This document shows, piece by piece, positions 39,982 through 47,696 of a DNA stretch of 64,000 nt. How positions within the stretch are numbered: position 1 is the first letter of the stretch; each line of letters starts with the position of its first letter. The notes under the pieces were generated by a model. That model searched no databases and had not been told where the DNA came from. It saw only the letters and a list, made by a program, of their open reading frames with translations. Source of the stretch: Motiliproteus sp965230735 (lineage in GTDB: Bacteria; Pseudomonadota; Gammaproteobacteria; Pseudomonadales; Balneatricaceae); assembly GCF_965230735.1 (NCBI RefSeq), contig NZ_OZ246016.1, positions 3,472,001 to 3,536,000 of the forward strand, written 5' to 3'. The position numbers and the translations under genes were made by a program.

Positions 39982-41244
39982 CTAAAAATTATTCTGGAAC
40001 CAACCTTTCATCCGGCTGAGCATGTTGCGCCGGTTGGCCAGTTGCGGATCGATACCCGGCATGCGCCGACCGTCCATCGCCGAACCCGCATTGGCCGGCA
40101 ATTCCTTCTCCGCGTACTGCAGCAGTCCCACGCCGGTGGCGTAAATCGAGCTGTGCAGAATGTCTTCCAACCCCACCACGCCCTGCGGCTTGGCCAATCT
40201 GACAGGCATATGGAAAATTTCCTCAGCCAGCTCCACCGCCCCTTCCATCCGCGCGGTACCGCCGGTCAATACGATGCCGGCTGCCACCAGGTCTTCGAAA
40301 CCGCTGCGGCGCAGTTCGGCCTGGACCAGCGAGAACAGCTCGTCGTAGCGGGGCTCGACCACCTCGGCCAGGGCTTGGCAGCTCAGATCCCGCGGCGGAC
40401 GATCACCGATGCTCGGCACCTTGACCACTTCGTCGGCACTGGCCAGCTGCGCCAGCGCGCAGGCGTATTTGATCTTCAAATCTTCGGCATGCGGCGTCGG
40501 TGTCCGCAGCGCCATGGCGATGTCGCTGGTGACCTGATCGCCGGCGATCGGGATCACCGCGGTATGGCGGATCGCGCCGCCGGTGAAGATCGCAATGTCG
40601 GTGGTGCCGCCGCCGATATCGACCATGCAGACACCGAGCTCTTTCTCGTCCTCGGTCAGTACCGCGTAGCTCGAGGCAACCTGCTCGAGCACCATGTTGT
40701 CGACCTCCAGGCCGCAACGCTGAACGCACTTCTCGATGTTCTGGGCCGCGTTGACCGCGCCGGTGACCAGATGGACCTTGGCTTCGAGGCGGATACCGGA
40801 CATCCCCAGCGGTTCCTTGATCCCCTCTTCGTTATCGATCACGTATTCCTGCGGCAGGATATGCAGGATTTTCTGGTCTGCCGGAATCGCCACCGCCCGG
40901 GCCGCATCGATCACGCGATCCAGGTCCTGCTCAACCACTTCGCCGTCGCGGATCGCGACGATGCCGTGGGAGTTCATCGAACTGATGTGGCTGCCGGCAA
41001 TACCGACCGTGACCGAGTGGATCTTGCAGCCGGCCATCAGCTCGGCCTCTTCCACCGCCCGTTGGATCGAATGCACGGTCGACTCGATATTGACCACCAC
41101 CCCTTTCTTCAGACCCCGGGATGGGTGCGAACCGATTCCGACCACTTCGATCGTGCCGTCCGGGCCCACTTCTCCCACCAGCGCCACCACCTTGGAGGTG
41201 CCGATCTCAAGGGCGACGATCATCGATTTATCTATATCGAGCAT
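39982..41244 (-). CDS. ftsA: Cell division protein FtsA
   Basis: 420 residues, actin-like membrane tether of FtsZ. Signatures are MIVALEIGTSKVVALVGEV, VGIAGSHISSMNSHG, CMVDIGGGTTDIAIF and IVLTGGTARMEG, and it ends in an amphipathic helix (RMKGWFQNNF). ftsQ, murC and ddl are not upstream; instead there is a 288-base gap and an unrelated regulator. The 116-base gap to ftsZ holds a GCACC/GGTGC hairpin with a competing TCGCACC/GGTGCGA pairing. Confidence 0.98.
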   Translation of the reverse strand: MLDIDKSMIVALEIGTSKVVALVGEVGPDGTIEVVGIGSHPSRGLKKGVVVNIESTVHSIQRAVEEAELMAGCKIHSVTVGIAGSHISSMNSHGIVAIRDGEVVEQDLDRVIDAARAVAIPADQKILHILPQEYVIDNEEGIKEPLGMSGIRLEAKVHLVTGAVNAAQNIEKCVQRCGLEVDNMVLEQVASSYAVLTEDEKELGVCMVDIGGGTTDIAIFTGGAIRHTAVIPIAGDQVTSDIAMALRTPTPHAEDLKIKYACALAQLASADEVVKVPSIGDRPPRDLSCQALAEVVEPRYDELFSLVQAELRRSGFEDLVAAGIVLTGGTARMEGAVELAEEIFHMPVRLAKPQGVVGLEDILHSSIYATGVGLLQYAEKELPANAGSAMDGRRMPGIDPQLANRRNMLSRMKGWFQNNF

Positions 41245-41475
41245 GGACAGTCTTGAATCTGGTAATCAGTTAAGCCGAACTAAATAACTCACGCTAGCTA
41301 AGTCAAATGCAATTATCTTTCCAACTTTTAGCAGCGGCGCGCTATTTTATAAACCTTTATTTAACCGTCAATCTTTATTGGCGGTAAATTTCATTATTAT
41401 CGCTATCGGCAATTTTTTGCCGCCCTTGACCCTAAAGCGGCACTTTTTTTCATCCTTTTTTTGCCGGGCAGCCGT

Positions 41476-41502
41476 AAATAAAAAAGGCGCCCGAAGGCGC
41501 CC
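41476..41502 (-). terminator. Terminator of the cupin regulator gene
   Basis: GGCGCC-N4-GGCGCC stem, followed on the minus strand by TTTTTTATTT, 31 bases after the gene's stop. The remaining 41245-41475 stretch upstream of ftsA is AT-rich and presumably holds the ftsAZ promoter, which I could not fix. Confidence 0.85.
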
Positions 41503-41532
41503 TGATTAAAAAACAACCAACAACTGTGCTTG

Positions 41533-42081
41533 TTATAGCGACGGTGGGTTATTTGCGCTGACGATTACACAATCCACATCGCCGATGTTGCGGAAACGGT
41601 GCGGCAAATTACTATCGAAGAAATAGCCATCTCCCGGAGATAATACGCGGATCTCCCCGTCTACGGTCAGTTCAATTTCACCCTGGACAATAACACCGCC
41701 TTCCTGCCCGTCATGGGTCAGCATTTCTGAGCCGGTATCAGAATTAGGCGGATAGGTTTCATGTAGAAGAGAGAGTGTTCTATTGGGGTGATTATGGCCA
41801 ACGAGGCAAAGACTGATTTCGCCGTGACCTAAATCGGGCATTTCTCCAGCCGGATAAAAGACCTGCTTTTTCTCCGGTACATCCAGAGAAAAAAACTCCT
41901 GCAGTTGCATCGGCAAGCCATCGAGAACCTTTTTTAATGAACTGACCGATGGGCTGACTCGATTCTGTTCGATCAGAGAAATCGTACTGTTGGTTACGCC
42001 CGCTCGCTTAGCCAGCTCGCGCTGGGATAACTTTTTTTGGGTTCGAACCTCTTTTAGTCGGGCGCCAACATCAATACTCAT
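41533..42081 (-). CDS. XRE-cupin transcriptional regulator (PuuR-like)
   Basis: 182 residues. HTH at residues 8-62 (LSQRELAKRAGVTNSTISLI) and a C-terminal cupin barrel at about 110-180 (GSEMLTHDGQEGGVIVQGEI, LSPGDGYFFDSNLPHRF). This architecture is that of PuuR-type regulators of polyamine or amine metabolism, but no puu genes are adjacent. The target may be elsewhere. Its likely operator is at 42162-42173. Confidence 0.9.
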   Translation of the reverse strand: MSIDVGARLKEVRTQKKLSQRELAKRAGVTNSTISLIEQNRVSPSVSSLKKVLDGLPMQLQEFFSLDVPEKKQVFYPAGEMPDLGHGEISLCLVGHNHPNRTLSLLHETYPPNSDTGSEMLTHDGQEGGVIVQGEIELTVDGEIRVLSPGDGYFFDSNLPHRFRNIGDVDCVIVSANNPPSL

Positions 42082-42435
42082 CGCTTATTCCTATACACCC
42101 GGAGGCGTTCAGCTTCGGGGGCCTCGTCCGGACCCGCCGTTTGTTATGTGTCAATGATTATACACAGCTGTGTTGATGAAAACAGCAAGCCACAACTCAG
42201 TAAGCTCATCATCCATTAGGCGAATTTGATGCGATTCCACCGAAAATACTGATCTTTTTCTTAGAATTGAGGTCCTCCGGCTTTATACAAATGCCCAGCC
42301 GGATCCTGCTGTGGATTAAATACGCCTGTGGATAAATCATCCCTGATTTAGCGGTTGTGGTGATTGGCCGGCAATTAGCGCTAATCCCTAAGCTGCATGA
42401 CACATTTCTGAATCATGGTGTTCTCGGACAGCAGG
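42082..42435. promoter_or_regulatory. 354-base gap with ACACAGCTGTGT palindrome
   Basis: No supported gene. A perfect 12-base palindrome ACACAGCTGTGT at 42162-42173 lies about 80 bases upstream of the cupin regulator in an AT-rich patch (TTATACACAG), a likely autoregulatory operator and promoter. A CCGGCT/AGCCGG dyad flanks 42277-42302. Confidence 0.5.
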
Positions 42436-42672
42436 TCAAGACCTCACTTCTTGCGAGCAGCTCCTGACCAGATATTCCAAACCATTGACTTTAATTTCAT
42501 GGAGCAGGCTCAGCTGTTGCCCTAAACGCCCCTGAGGAAATCCTTTTTGAGCAAACCAGACCACATAGGGCTCGGGTAAATCGATCAGCAAGCAACCTTT
42601 ATACTTACCAAACGGCATTCGCTGTTTGGCTAATTCGAGCAGAATTTCCGGATCCCCGATAACCGTTTCCAA
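42436..42672 (-). CDS. DUF3820 family protein
   Basis: 78 residues. It matches DUF3820/QSregVF_b proteins: RMPFGKYKGCLLIDLPEPY, VWFAQKGFPQGRLGQQL, EIKVNGLEYLV. The family was named from a Pseudomonas quorum-regulated factor, but its activity is unknown; a relation to exonuclease-associated domains has been suggested. It is 10 bases downstream of rmuC and probably co-transcribed. Confidence 0.9.
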   Translation of the reverse strand: METVIGDPEILLELAKQRMPFGKYKGCLLIDLPEPYVVWFAQKGFPQGRLGQQLSLLHEIKVNGLEYLVRSCSQEVRS

Positions 42673-42682
42673 ACCAATTTCC

Positions 42683-44188
42683 TCAAGGCTTTATCAGGGT
42701 TAAGTCGTTCTCTTCTACCGCATCAGGAGCGGTAATCGTCGGCTTAATGTCAGAATCACTACCCTCGACCAAAGCTTCGGGTAAATCTTTTTTGGCTCGT
42801 ACACCCAGTTTTTTCAATGCGGTGGCACGATTGACCAGATTTCCTTTACCGGTAGACAAGCGCCCCATTGCCGTCTCATAAGAGCGACGGCTTTGATCAA
42901 TGTATTTACCCACATCCTCCATGGCGGCCACGAATCCGACAAACTTGTCATAAAGTTCACCACCGCGTTTGGCAATTTCCTGGGCATTGGCATTTTGCTT
43001 TTCATAACGCCAGATATTATTGATCGTGCGCAGCGTAACCAGCAGCGTTGACGGACTGACCAGCAGAATATTGCGCTCAAAGGCGTCGCCAAACAGCGAA
43101 CGATCCTGCTCGATGGCGGTGAGAAAAGCTGCCTCCACCGGGATAAACAGCAACACAAAGTCGAGCGAACGCACCCCTTTCAAGGATTCGTAACCCTTAT
43201 CACTGAGGCCTTTGATATGCCGTTTGACCGACAACAGGTGTTCACGCAACGCCGCTTCACGCTCAGCCTCGTCATCACTGGAGCAGTAGCGCTCATAGGC
43301 GATCAGGGAGACTTTGGAATCGACCACAATATCTTTGCGGTCCGGTAGGTGAATAATGACATCCGGCTGCAGTCTCCGCCCCTCTTCATTCTGGGTACTA
43401 AACTGCAGCTCATACTCGTAACCGCGACGCAAACCCGACTCTTCAAGAACTCGCTCCAGCACCAATTCGCCCCAGTTACCCTGGGTCTTGTTCTCGCCCT
43501 TCAGCGCATTGGTGAGATTAACCGCGTCTTCGCTCATCTGCAGATTCAGCTGCTTAAGCTGATTGATCTGCTCTGCCAGCCCCTGACGATCCCTGGCTTC
43601 CTTATCATAGACATCGTCAACCCGGCGACGGAAGTCGCCCAGTTGATCCCGTAGCGGCTGCAGCAGATGCTGAATCTTCTCCTGCTGTTGGGAGCCGAAT
43701 TTACGACTGTTGTCTTCAAAGATCTGTTGCCCCAGCGCCCGGAACTGCTGCACCATTTTCTCGCCGGACTGCTCCAGCATCGCCAATTTATCCACATGGT
43801 GGCGTTGTTCGGCCTGAAGCTGCGCCTGCAGCTCTCCCAATCGGGTCTGCTGTTCGAGGTGTTCCTGCCGCAGGGATTGCAGCTGCTGATCTCGCTGAGT
43901 CAACTCAGCTTCCAATCGCTGCAGACCCTGAATCCGCTCGCGACTACCGGAGAGCTCCACCTGCAACGCGGTATTCTGTTCCGACAGCTGCTGCAGTTGC
44001 TGCGCCTGCTCGCTGAGTTGTTGCTCGATCTGCTGCTGCAACAACTGCTGTTGCTCGACCTGTTTCAGTCGACGCATACGCTGCGGAAGACAACCCAACA
44101 ACCACCCCAGCAGCAGGGAGATGGCAATCAACCCCGTCAGCAACAACGGCGGGGATTGTTCGATCCAGGCGCTTACCAGTGCAGCCAT
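42683..44188 (-). CDS. rmuC: DNA recombination protein RmuC
   Basis: 501 residues. N-terminal TM helix (residues about 14-32), a Gln/Glu/Leu-rich coiled coil to about residue 200, and the RmuC nuclease-like core (NWGELVLERVLEESGLRRG, PDVIIHLPDRKDIVVDSKVS, LDFVLLFIPVEAAFLTAIE). It limits inversions at short inverted repeats. Its start lies inside the preceding membrane gene (16-base overlap). Confidence 0.96.
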   Translation of the reverse strand: MAALVSAWIEQSPPLLLTGLIAISLLLGWLLGCLPQRMRRLKQVEQQQLLQQQIEQQLSEQAQQLQQLSEQNTALQVELSGSRERIQGLQRLEAELTQRDQQLQSLRQEHLEQQTRLGELQAQLQAEQRHHVDKLAMLEQSGEKMVQQFRALGQQIFEDNSRKFGSQQQEKIQHLLQPLRDQLGDFRRRVDDVYDKEARDRQGLAEQINQLKQLNLQMSEDAVNLTNALKGENKTQGNWGELVLERVLEESGLRRGYEYELQFSTQNEEGRRLQPDVIIHLPDRKDIVVDSKVSLIAYERYCSSDDEAEREAALREHLLSVKRHIKGLSDKGYESLKGVRSLDFVLLFIPVEAAFLTAIEQDRSLFGDAFERNILLVSPSTLLVTLRTINNIWRYEKQNANAQEIAKRGGELYDKFVGFVAAMEDVGKYIDQSRRSYETAMGRLSTGKGNLVNRATALKKLGVRAKKDLPEALVEGSDSDIKPTITAPDAVEENDLTLIKP

Positions 44189-44523
44189 AACAGCACCGGA
44201 CTGGCCAGGGAGAGGGCACCGCTGAACATAAAGCTCTTCGACAGGCCGAACAGGCGTTCAATCACCAGCAGATGGATGACCGGGAAGGTCAGGACCAGGC
44301 AGAGTACCGGAATCCACCACTCCAGACGGGTGAAGCCGTACCAAAGCGCCGCGATCAGAACCAGTCCAAAAATATTACCCAGCATCACGACACGCTGCAG
44401 TTTGGCTTCTTCACGCACCCACGCCGGGCGCTCCTCTTCCGGCATCTTCATCAGCTTGCTGGCAGCGATGGCGGCGCTCATCGGAAAAACCCCGCACAGC
44501 AGAAAAACAATGATCGGTTCCAA
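44173..44523 (-). CDS. Small membrane protein upstream of rmuC
   Basis: 116 residues from TTG 44523, chosen because AGGAGAG lies 6 bases upstream; a GTG at 44547 has no site. Three to four hydrophobic segments (EPIIVFLLCGVFPMSAAIAA, VVMLGNIFGLVLIAALWYGF, WWIPVLCLVLTFPVIHLLVI). No family recognised. Overlap with rmuC implies one transcript. Confidence 0.7.
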   Translation of the reverse strand: MEPIIVFLLCGVFPMSAAIAASKLMKMPEEERPAWVREEAKLQRVVMLGNIFGLVLIAALWYGFTRLEWWIPVLCLVLTFPVIHLLVIERLFGLSKSFMFSGALSLASPVLLWLHW

Positions 44524-44639
44524 CAGAACTCTCCTGCAAAATTTCACTCAAAGGCCATTGTACGGCATTAGTGTTCATCCCCACAGCATCGAAACAAGAT
44601 GAAAATAACTCATTTTCAAGGCGACACACCCGCTACGGA

Positions 44640-44668
44640 TTGACGTCAGTGAGTATTTGATTTATCAA
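44640..44668 (+). promoter_or_regulatory. Promoter of dsbB
   Basis: TTGACG (44640), 17-base spacer, TATCAA (44663-44668), about 60 bases upstream of dsbB. Confidence 0.55.
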
Positions 44669-44729
44669 GGGATTCGCCGCATTAGTTGAAAGATGACAGT
44701 AGCTGTTTGCGACCGGACGGAATAAAGCG

Positions 44730-45257
44730 TTGACCTATCTTGATGACAGTAGCCTAAGCCGCTATCGGGGATTGAATTTTCTCGGGCTGATCAGTTGTAT
44801 CGGCGCGTTGGCTTTTGCCGTCATCTACCTTCAACAACGCTTGGGTTTGGAACCCTGCCCGCTCTGCATGGCGTCACGCCTGATGGTCGTGGCATTGGCC
44901 GCCACCTTCCTGCTGGCTTGGCTGCACAATCCCAGGCAGCTGGGACAACGATGTTACGCCCTGTTGGGGATTCTGCTCAGCCTCGCCGGCATCGGACTGA
45001 ACCTTCGCCACATCTGGCTGCAAAGCCTGCCTGGCGAACAAGTCCCGGAGTGCGGCCCCGGACTCAACTACCTGTTGGAAAACTTCCCGCTGCAACAGGC
45101 CTTCTCGATCATCCTGTCGGGTTCCGGCGAGTGCGCCGAAATACAGTGGACCCTGTTCGGCCTGAGCCTGCCGCAGCAAACCCTGCTGCTGTTCCTGTTT
45201 CTGCTGATCCTCCAAGTCACCCAGTTCCGCAAGAAAAAGCGTAGCTATTTTAACTAG
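44730..45257 (+). CDS. dsbB: Disulfide bond formation protein DsbB
   Basis: 175 residues from TTG 44730. Four TM helices. It reoxidises DsbA and passes electrons to quinone. First periplasmic pair CPLC (LEPCPLCMASRL); second pair formed by the Cys in VPECGPG and the Cys in GSGECAEIQWTLFGLS. The Gln/Arg quinone region follows the first pair. The TTG start implies modest expression. Confidence 0.95.
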   Translation: MTYLDDSSLSRYRGLNFLGLISCIGALAFAVIYLQQRLGLEPCPLCMASRLMVVALAATFLLAWLHNPRQLGQRCYALLGILLSLAGIGLNLRHIWLQSLPGEQVPECGPGLNYLLENFPLQQAFSIILSGSGECAEIQWTLFGLSLPQQTLLLFLFLLILQVTQFRKKKRSYFN

Positions 45258-45448
45258 CGCATCAGCTTCCTGGCCGGGATCTACAATCGCTCGACCTCTG
45301 CCGTCGCACGGCGCTTATCTTCTATCGGATTGAAAAAAGTCAGCCGTTGATCTGGATTGATACCGGATCCCGCCGCTATATTGGCTACACTTACCGGCGC
45401 TGCCCTGAATGACAGTGCTAATACCTATCTTTATTAAGGGTTTAGACC

Positions 45449-46300
45449 ATGGAACAAATAAGCCTCGAAAGTATGGAGAAATACTCCGACATCATCGTTG
45501 AGTACGGAGCCCTCTACGGCAGCCAACTGATTCTGGCGATTCTAACGCTGATTATCGGCCTCTGGATTATCGGCGCAATCGTCCGGGGTTTTGACAAGGC
45601 ATTGAAAGCCGCCAAGGTCGAGCAAACCCTGGCGATCTTCCTGGAAAAACTGGCCGGCACCATTCTCAAGGTACTGCTGCTGATCAGTGTTGCCGGGATG
45701 GTCGGTATCGAAACCACCTCCTTTATCGCCATCTTCGGTGCCGCCGGTCTCGCCATCGGCCTGGCGCTGCAGGGTAGTCTGGCTAACTTCGCCGGCGGGG
45801 TTTTGATCCTGCTGTTCAAGCCCTACAAAGTCGGTGACTTTATCGAAGCCCAGGGTCAGTCGGGGGTCGTCAAAGAGATCCAGATCTTCAACACCATCCT
45901 GCACACCGGGGACCGCAAGACCATCATCATCCCCAACGGCCCGATCAGCAACGGCACCATCACCAACTACTCCCTCAGCCCGGTCCGCCGGGTCGATATG
46001 GTCTTCGGTATCGGTTACGACGATGACCTTAAACAGGCAAAAGCGATTCTCGAGCAACTGATCGCCGAGGATGATCGAATCCTCAAAGACCAGGACAACC
46101 AGGTACTGCTATCGGAGCTGGCCGACAGTTCGGTCAACTTTACCGTGCGGATGTTTGTTAACTCGGCCGACTATTGGGGTGTGTTCTTCGATATGAATGA
46201 GAAGGTCAAGCTGACCTTCGATGAGCAGGGCATCTCAATTCCTTACCCGCAGCAGGATGTTCACCTGCAACTCCCGGAAGGCTTCAATCAGTCCGTTTGA
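45449..46300 (+). CDS. mscS: Small-conductance mechanosensitive channel MscS
   Basis: 283 residues (E. coli 286). Three TM helices; the pore-lining TM3 is visible as FGAAGLAIGLALQGSLANFA, followed by the beta domain FKPYKVGDFIEAQGQSGVV and the cytoplasmic cage (IIPNGPISNGTITNYS). It opens on hypo-osmotic shock. A terminator follows at 46316. Confidence 0.96.
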   Translation: MEQISLESMEKYSDIIVEYGALYGSQLILAILTLIIGLWIIGAIVRGFDKALKAAKVEQTLAIFLEKLAGTILKVLLLISVAGMVGIETTSFIAIFGAAGLAIGLALQGSLANFAGGVLILLFKPYKVGDFIEAQGQSGVVKEIQIFNTILHTGDRKTIIIPNGPISNGTITNYSLSPVRRVDMVFGIGYDDDLKQAKAILEQLIAEDDRILKDQDNQVLLSELADSSVNFTVRMFVNSADYWGVFFDMNEKVKLTFDEQGISIPYPQQDVHLQLPEGFNQSV

Positions 46301-47527
46301 TCAACGCCAACCCACAGCCGCACGCCATCGTCGTGCGGCTTTTTTTGGCTTCGGCGCCGGAAATGGCTTAGTCGACGCGGCCACTTCCGCTTCTGCATCG
46401 GCAACCACGTAACGGTCCCGGCCCTGCTGCTTGGCCTGGTAGAGCGCCGAATCTACCCTGCTGAGGGAAGTTTCGACGGAACTGTTCATCTCCAACCGGC
46501 CAACGCCGATACTGAGACTAAAGCGAATCTGTTGCTGCCCGGGCAGGTCGATTCCGGTGCTACGGCAGGCGTTGAGAATTCTTTCGGCCAACAGCACCGC
46601 ATCGCCGGGACGAGCTTCCGGAAGAACCGCCAGAAACTCCTCACCGCCGAAGCGGGCCACATAATCCGAACTGCGAACCTGATTCCGCAGGATATCGGAG
46701 AATACCTTCAAAACCGTATCACCGACCTGGTGCCCGAATCGGTCATTAATCTGCTTGAAATGATCCAGATCCATCATCAGCAGCGCTACCGGCCGCCCGT
46801 TGCGCAACAACTGACGACGGATATGCACCAATTGATTCATCAAGGTACGACGGTTGAGCAAACCGGTTAACGGATCGGTGGTAGCTTCTTCAAACAGCTG
46901 AATCTTCATCTGCAGCTGCGAGATTTGGGTCCACAGCGCCACCCCCATCAGCAGACACATCAACCACATATTGGCAAAGCCGCTGAAGCTCCACAGATCG
47001 CCCTGCAACAAGGGACCCAGCGATAGCAGCGAGATACTCAGCAGCGCCAGCCGGACACCCTCGAACAGCGTCAACGGAAACACCGAGTGCATCACGATAA
47101 TCAGAAACGGGAGAAAGCTGTAGCAGATCAGGTAATCGCTGAAAGGAACGGAGGCAAGAATCATCAGGCTGGCCAGATGAAAGATCGCCGGCATGATCAT
47201 CAGTGCAAACAAGCGTTGATGGGCCTGCCGCAGGCTGACCTCCTTATCGGGAACCCCCGACAGCATCAGCAACATCAACGAAAAGAACAGCCTCACCACC
47301 GCCATCAGCTGAAACTCGGCAGAGTCCAACAACAGGAAGTCGACCGGAATCCATAGCGGTGTCAAAATCGCAAACAACAACGCCAGCATCCGTACCCGGC
47401 TGTTGATATAGAGCGCACGGCTATCACTGAATCCAAACGCATGCCCGCGTCGGGATAGCAGCAGCTGCAGCCGAGCCGGGTCGACGAAGCCATTGAGGTG
47501 TTGCTGAACAAGCTGGATCATGTGCAT
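46301..47527 (-). CDS. Membrane diguanylate cyclase (GGDEF)
   Basis: 408 residues. The N-terminal half has five to six TM helices (residues about 45-190) with no named sensor domain. A GGDEF domain follows (TTDPLTGLLNRRTLMNQL, MMDLDHFKQINDRFGHQ, active site GGEEF). RSSD five residues before GGEEF is an inhibitory I-site, so product feedback is expected. It makes c-di-GMP. The last codons contain the terminator of the convergent mscS. Confidence 0.93.
   Translation of the reverse strand: MHMIQLVQQHLNGFVDPARLQLLLSRRGHAFGFSDSRALYINSRVRMLALLFAILTPLWIPVDFLLLDSAEFQLMAVVRLFFSLMLLMLSGVPDKEVSLRQAHQRLFALMIMPAIFHLASLMILASVPFSDYLICYSFLPFLIIVMHSVFPLTLFEGVRLALLSISLLSLGPLLQGDLWSFSGFANMWLMCLLMGVALWTQISQLQMKIQLFEEATTDPLTGLLNRRTLMNQLVHIRRQLLRNGRPVALLMMDLDHFKQINDRFGHQVGDTVLKVFSDILRNQVRSSDYVARFGGEEFLAVLPEARPGDAVLLAERILNACRSTGIDLPGQQQIRFSLSIGVGRLEMNSSVETSLSRVDSALYQAKQQGRDRYVVADAEAEVAASTKPFPAPKPKKAARRWRAAVGWR
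46316..46346 (+). terminator. mscS terminator, embedded in the end of the GGDEF gene
   Basis: AGCCGCACG / CGTGCGGCT (9-bp perfect stem, seven-base loop) followed by seven T. The hairpin DNA also encodes the C-terminus of the convergent diguanylate cyclase. Confidence 0.9.
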
Positions 47528-47570
47528 CGGGTGACTACAGACTCAAAAAGATCACGGACGCAAAAGCGAT

Positions 47571-47594
47571 AGTAAGCCGATCCCTCGGCTTACT
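47571..47594 (-). terminator. Ten-bp perfect hairpin between copA and the GGDEF gene
   Basis: AGTAAGCCGA-TCCC-TCGGCTTACT. On the minus strand it is followed by ATCGCTTTTG, so it may end copA read-through or act in the leader of the GGDEF mRNA. Confidence 0.45.
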
Positions 47595-47612
47595 TCTCTC
47601 AGGTTGGCGGGC

Positions 47613-47647
47613 ATTATACCGGGGTATGATAATTCAACAATTATCAT
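47613..47647 (-). promoter_or_regulatory. Promoter of the GGDEF gene with a 9-bp palindrome over -35
   Basis: Minus-strand TTGTTG (47635-47640), 16-base spacer, TATAAT (47613-47618). ATGATAATT-CAAC-AATTATCAT, a perfect 9-bp dyad at 47626-47647, overlaps the -35 box and looks like a repressor site. The GATAAT words resemble Fur half-sites, but the spacing is not that of a standard Fur box. Confidence 0.6.
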
Positions 47648-47696
47648 CATGTGATTAAGGACAATATTTGATCACTTCCCGGCTTCCTGCTAGATA

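Noticed and set aside
40042..41256. 404-codon plus-strand frame opposite ftsA
   Set aside because: Antisense shadow of ftsA; the product is His/Asp/Arg-rich, typical of reverse-frame translation.
42209..42403. 64-codon minus-strand frame in the gap upstream of the cupin regulator
   Set aside because: No Shine-Dalgarno, no recognisable composition, and it lies in what looks like a regulatory gap.
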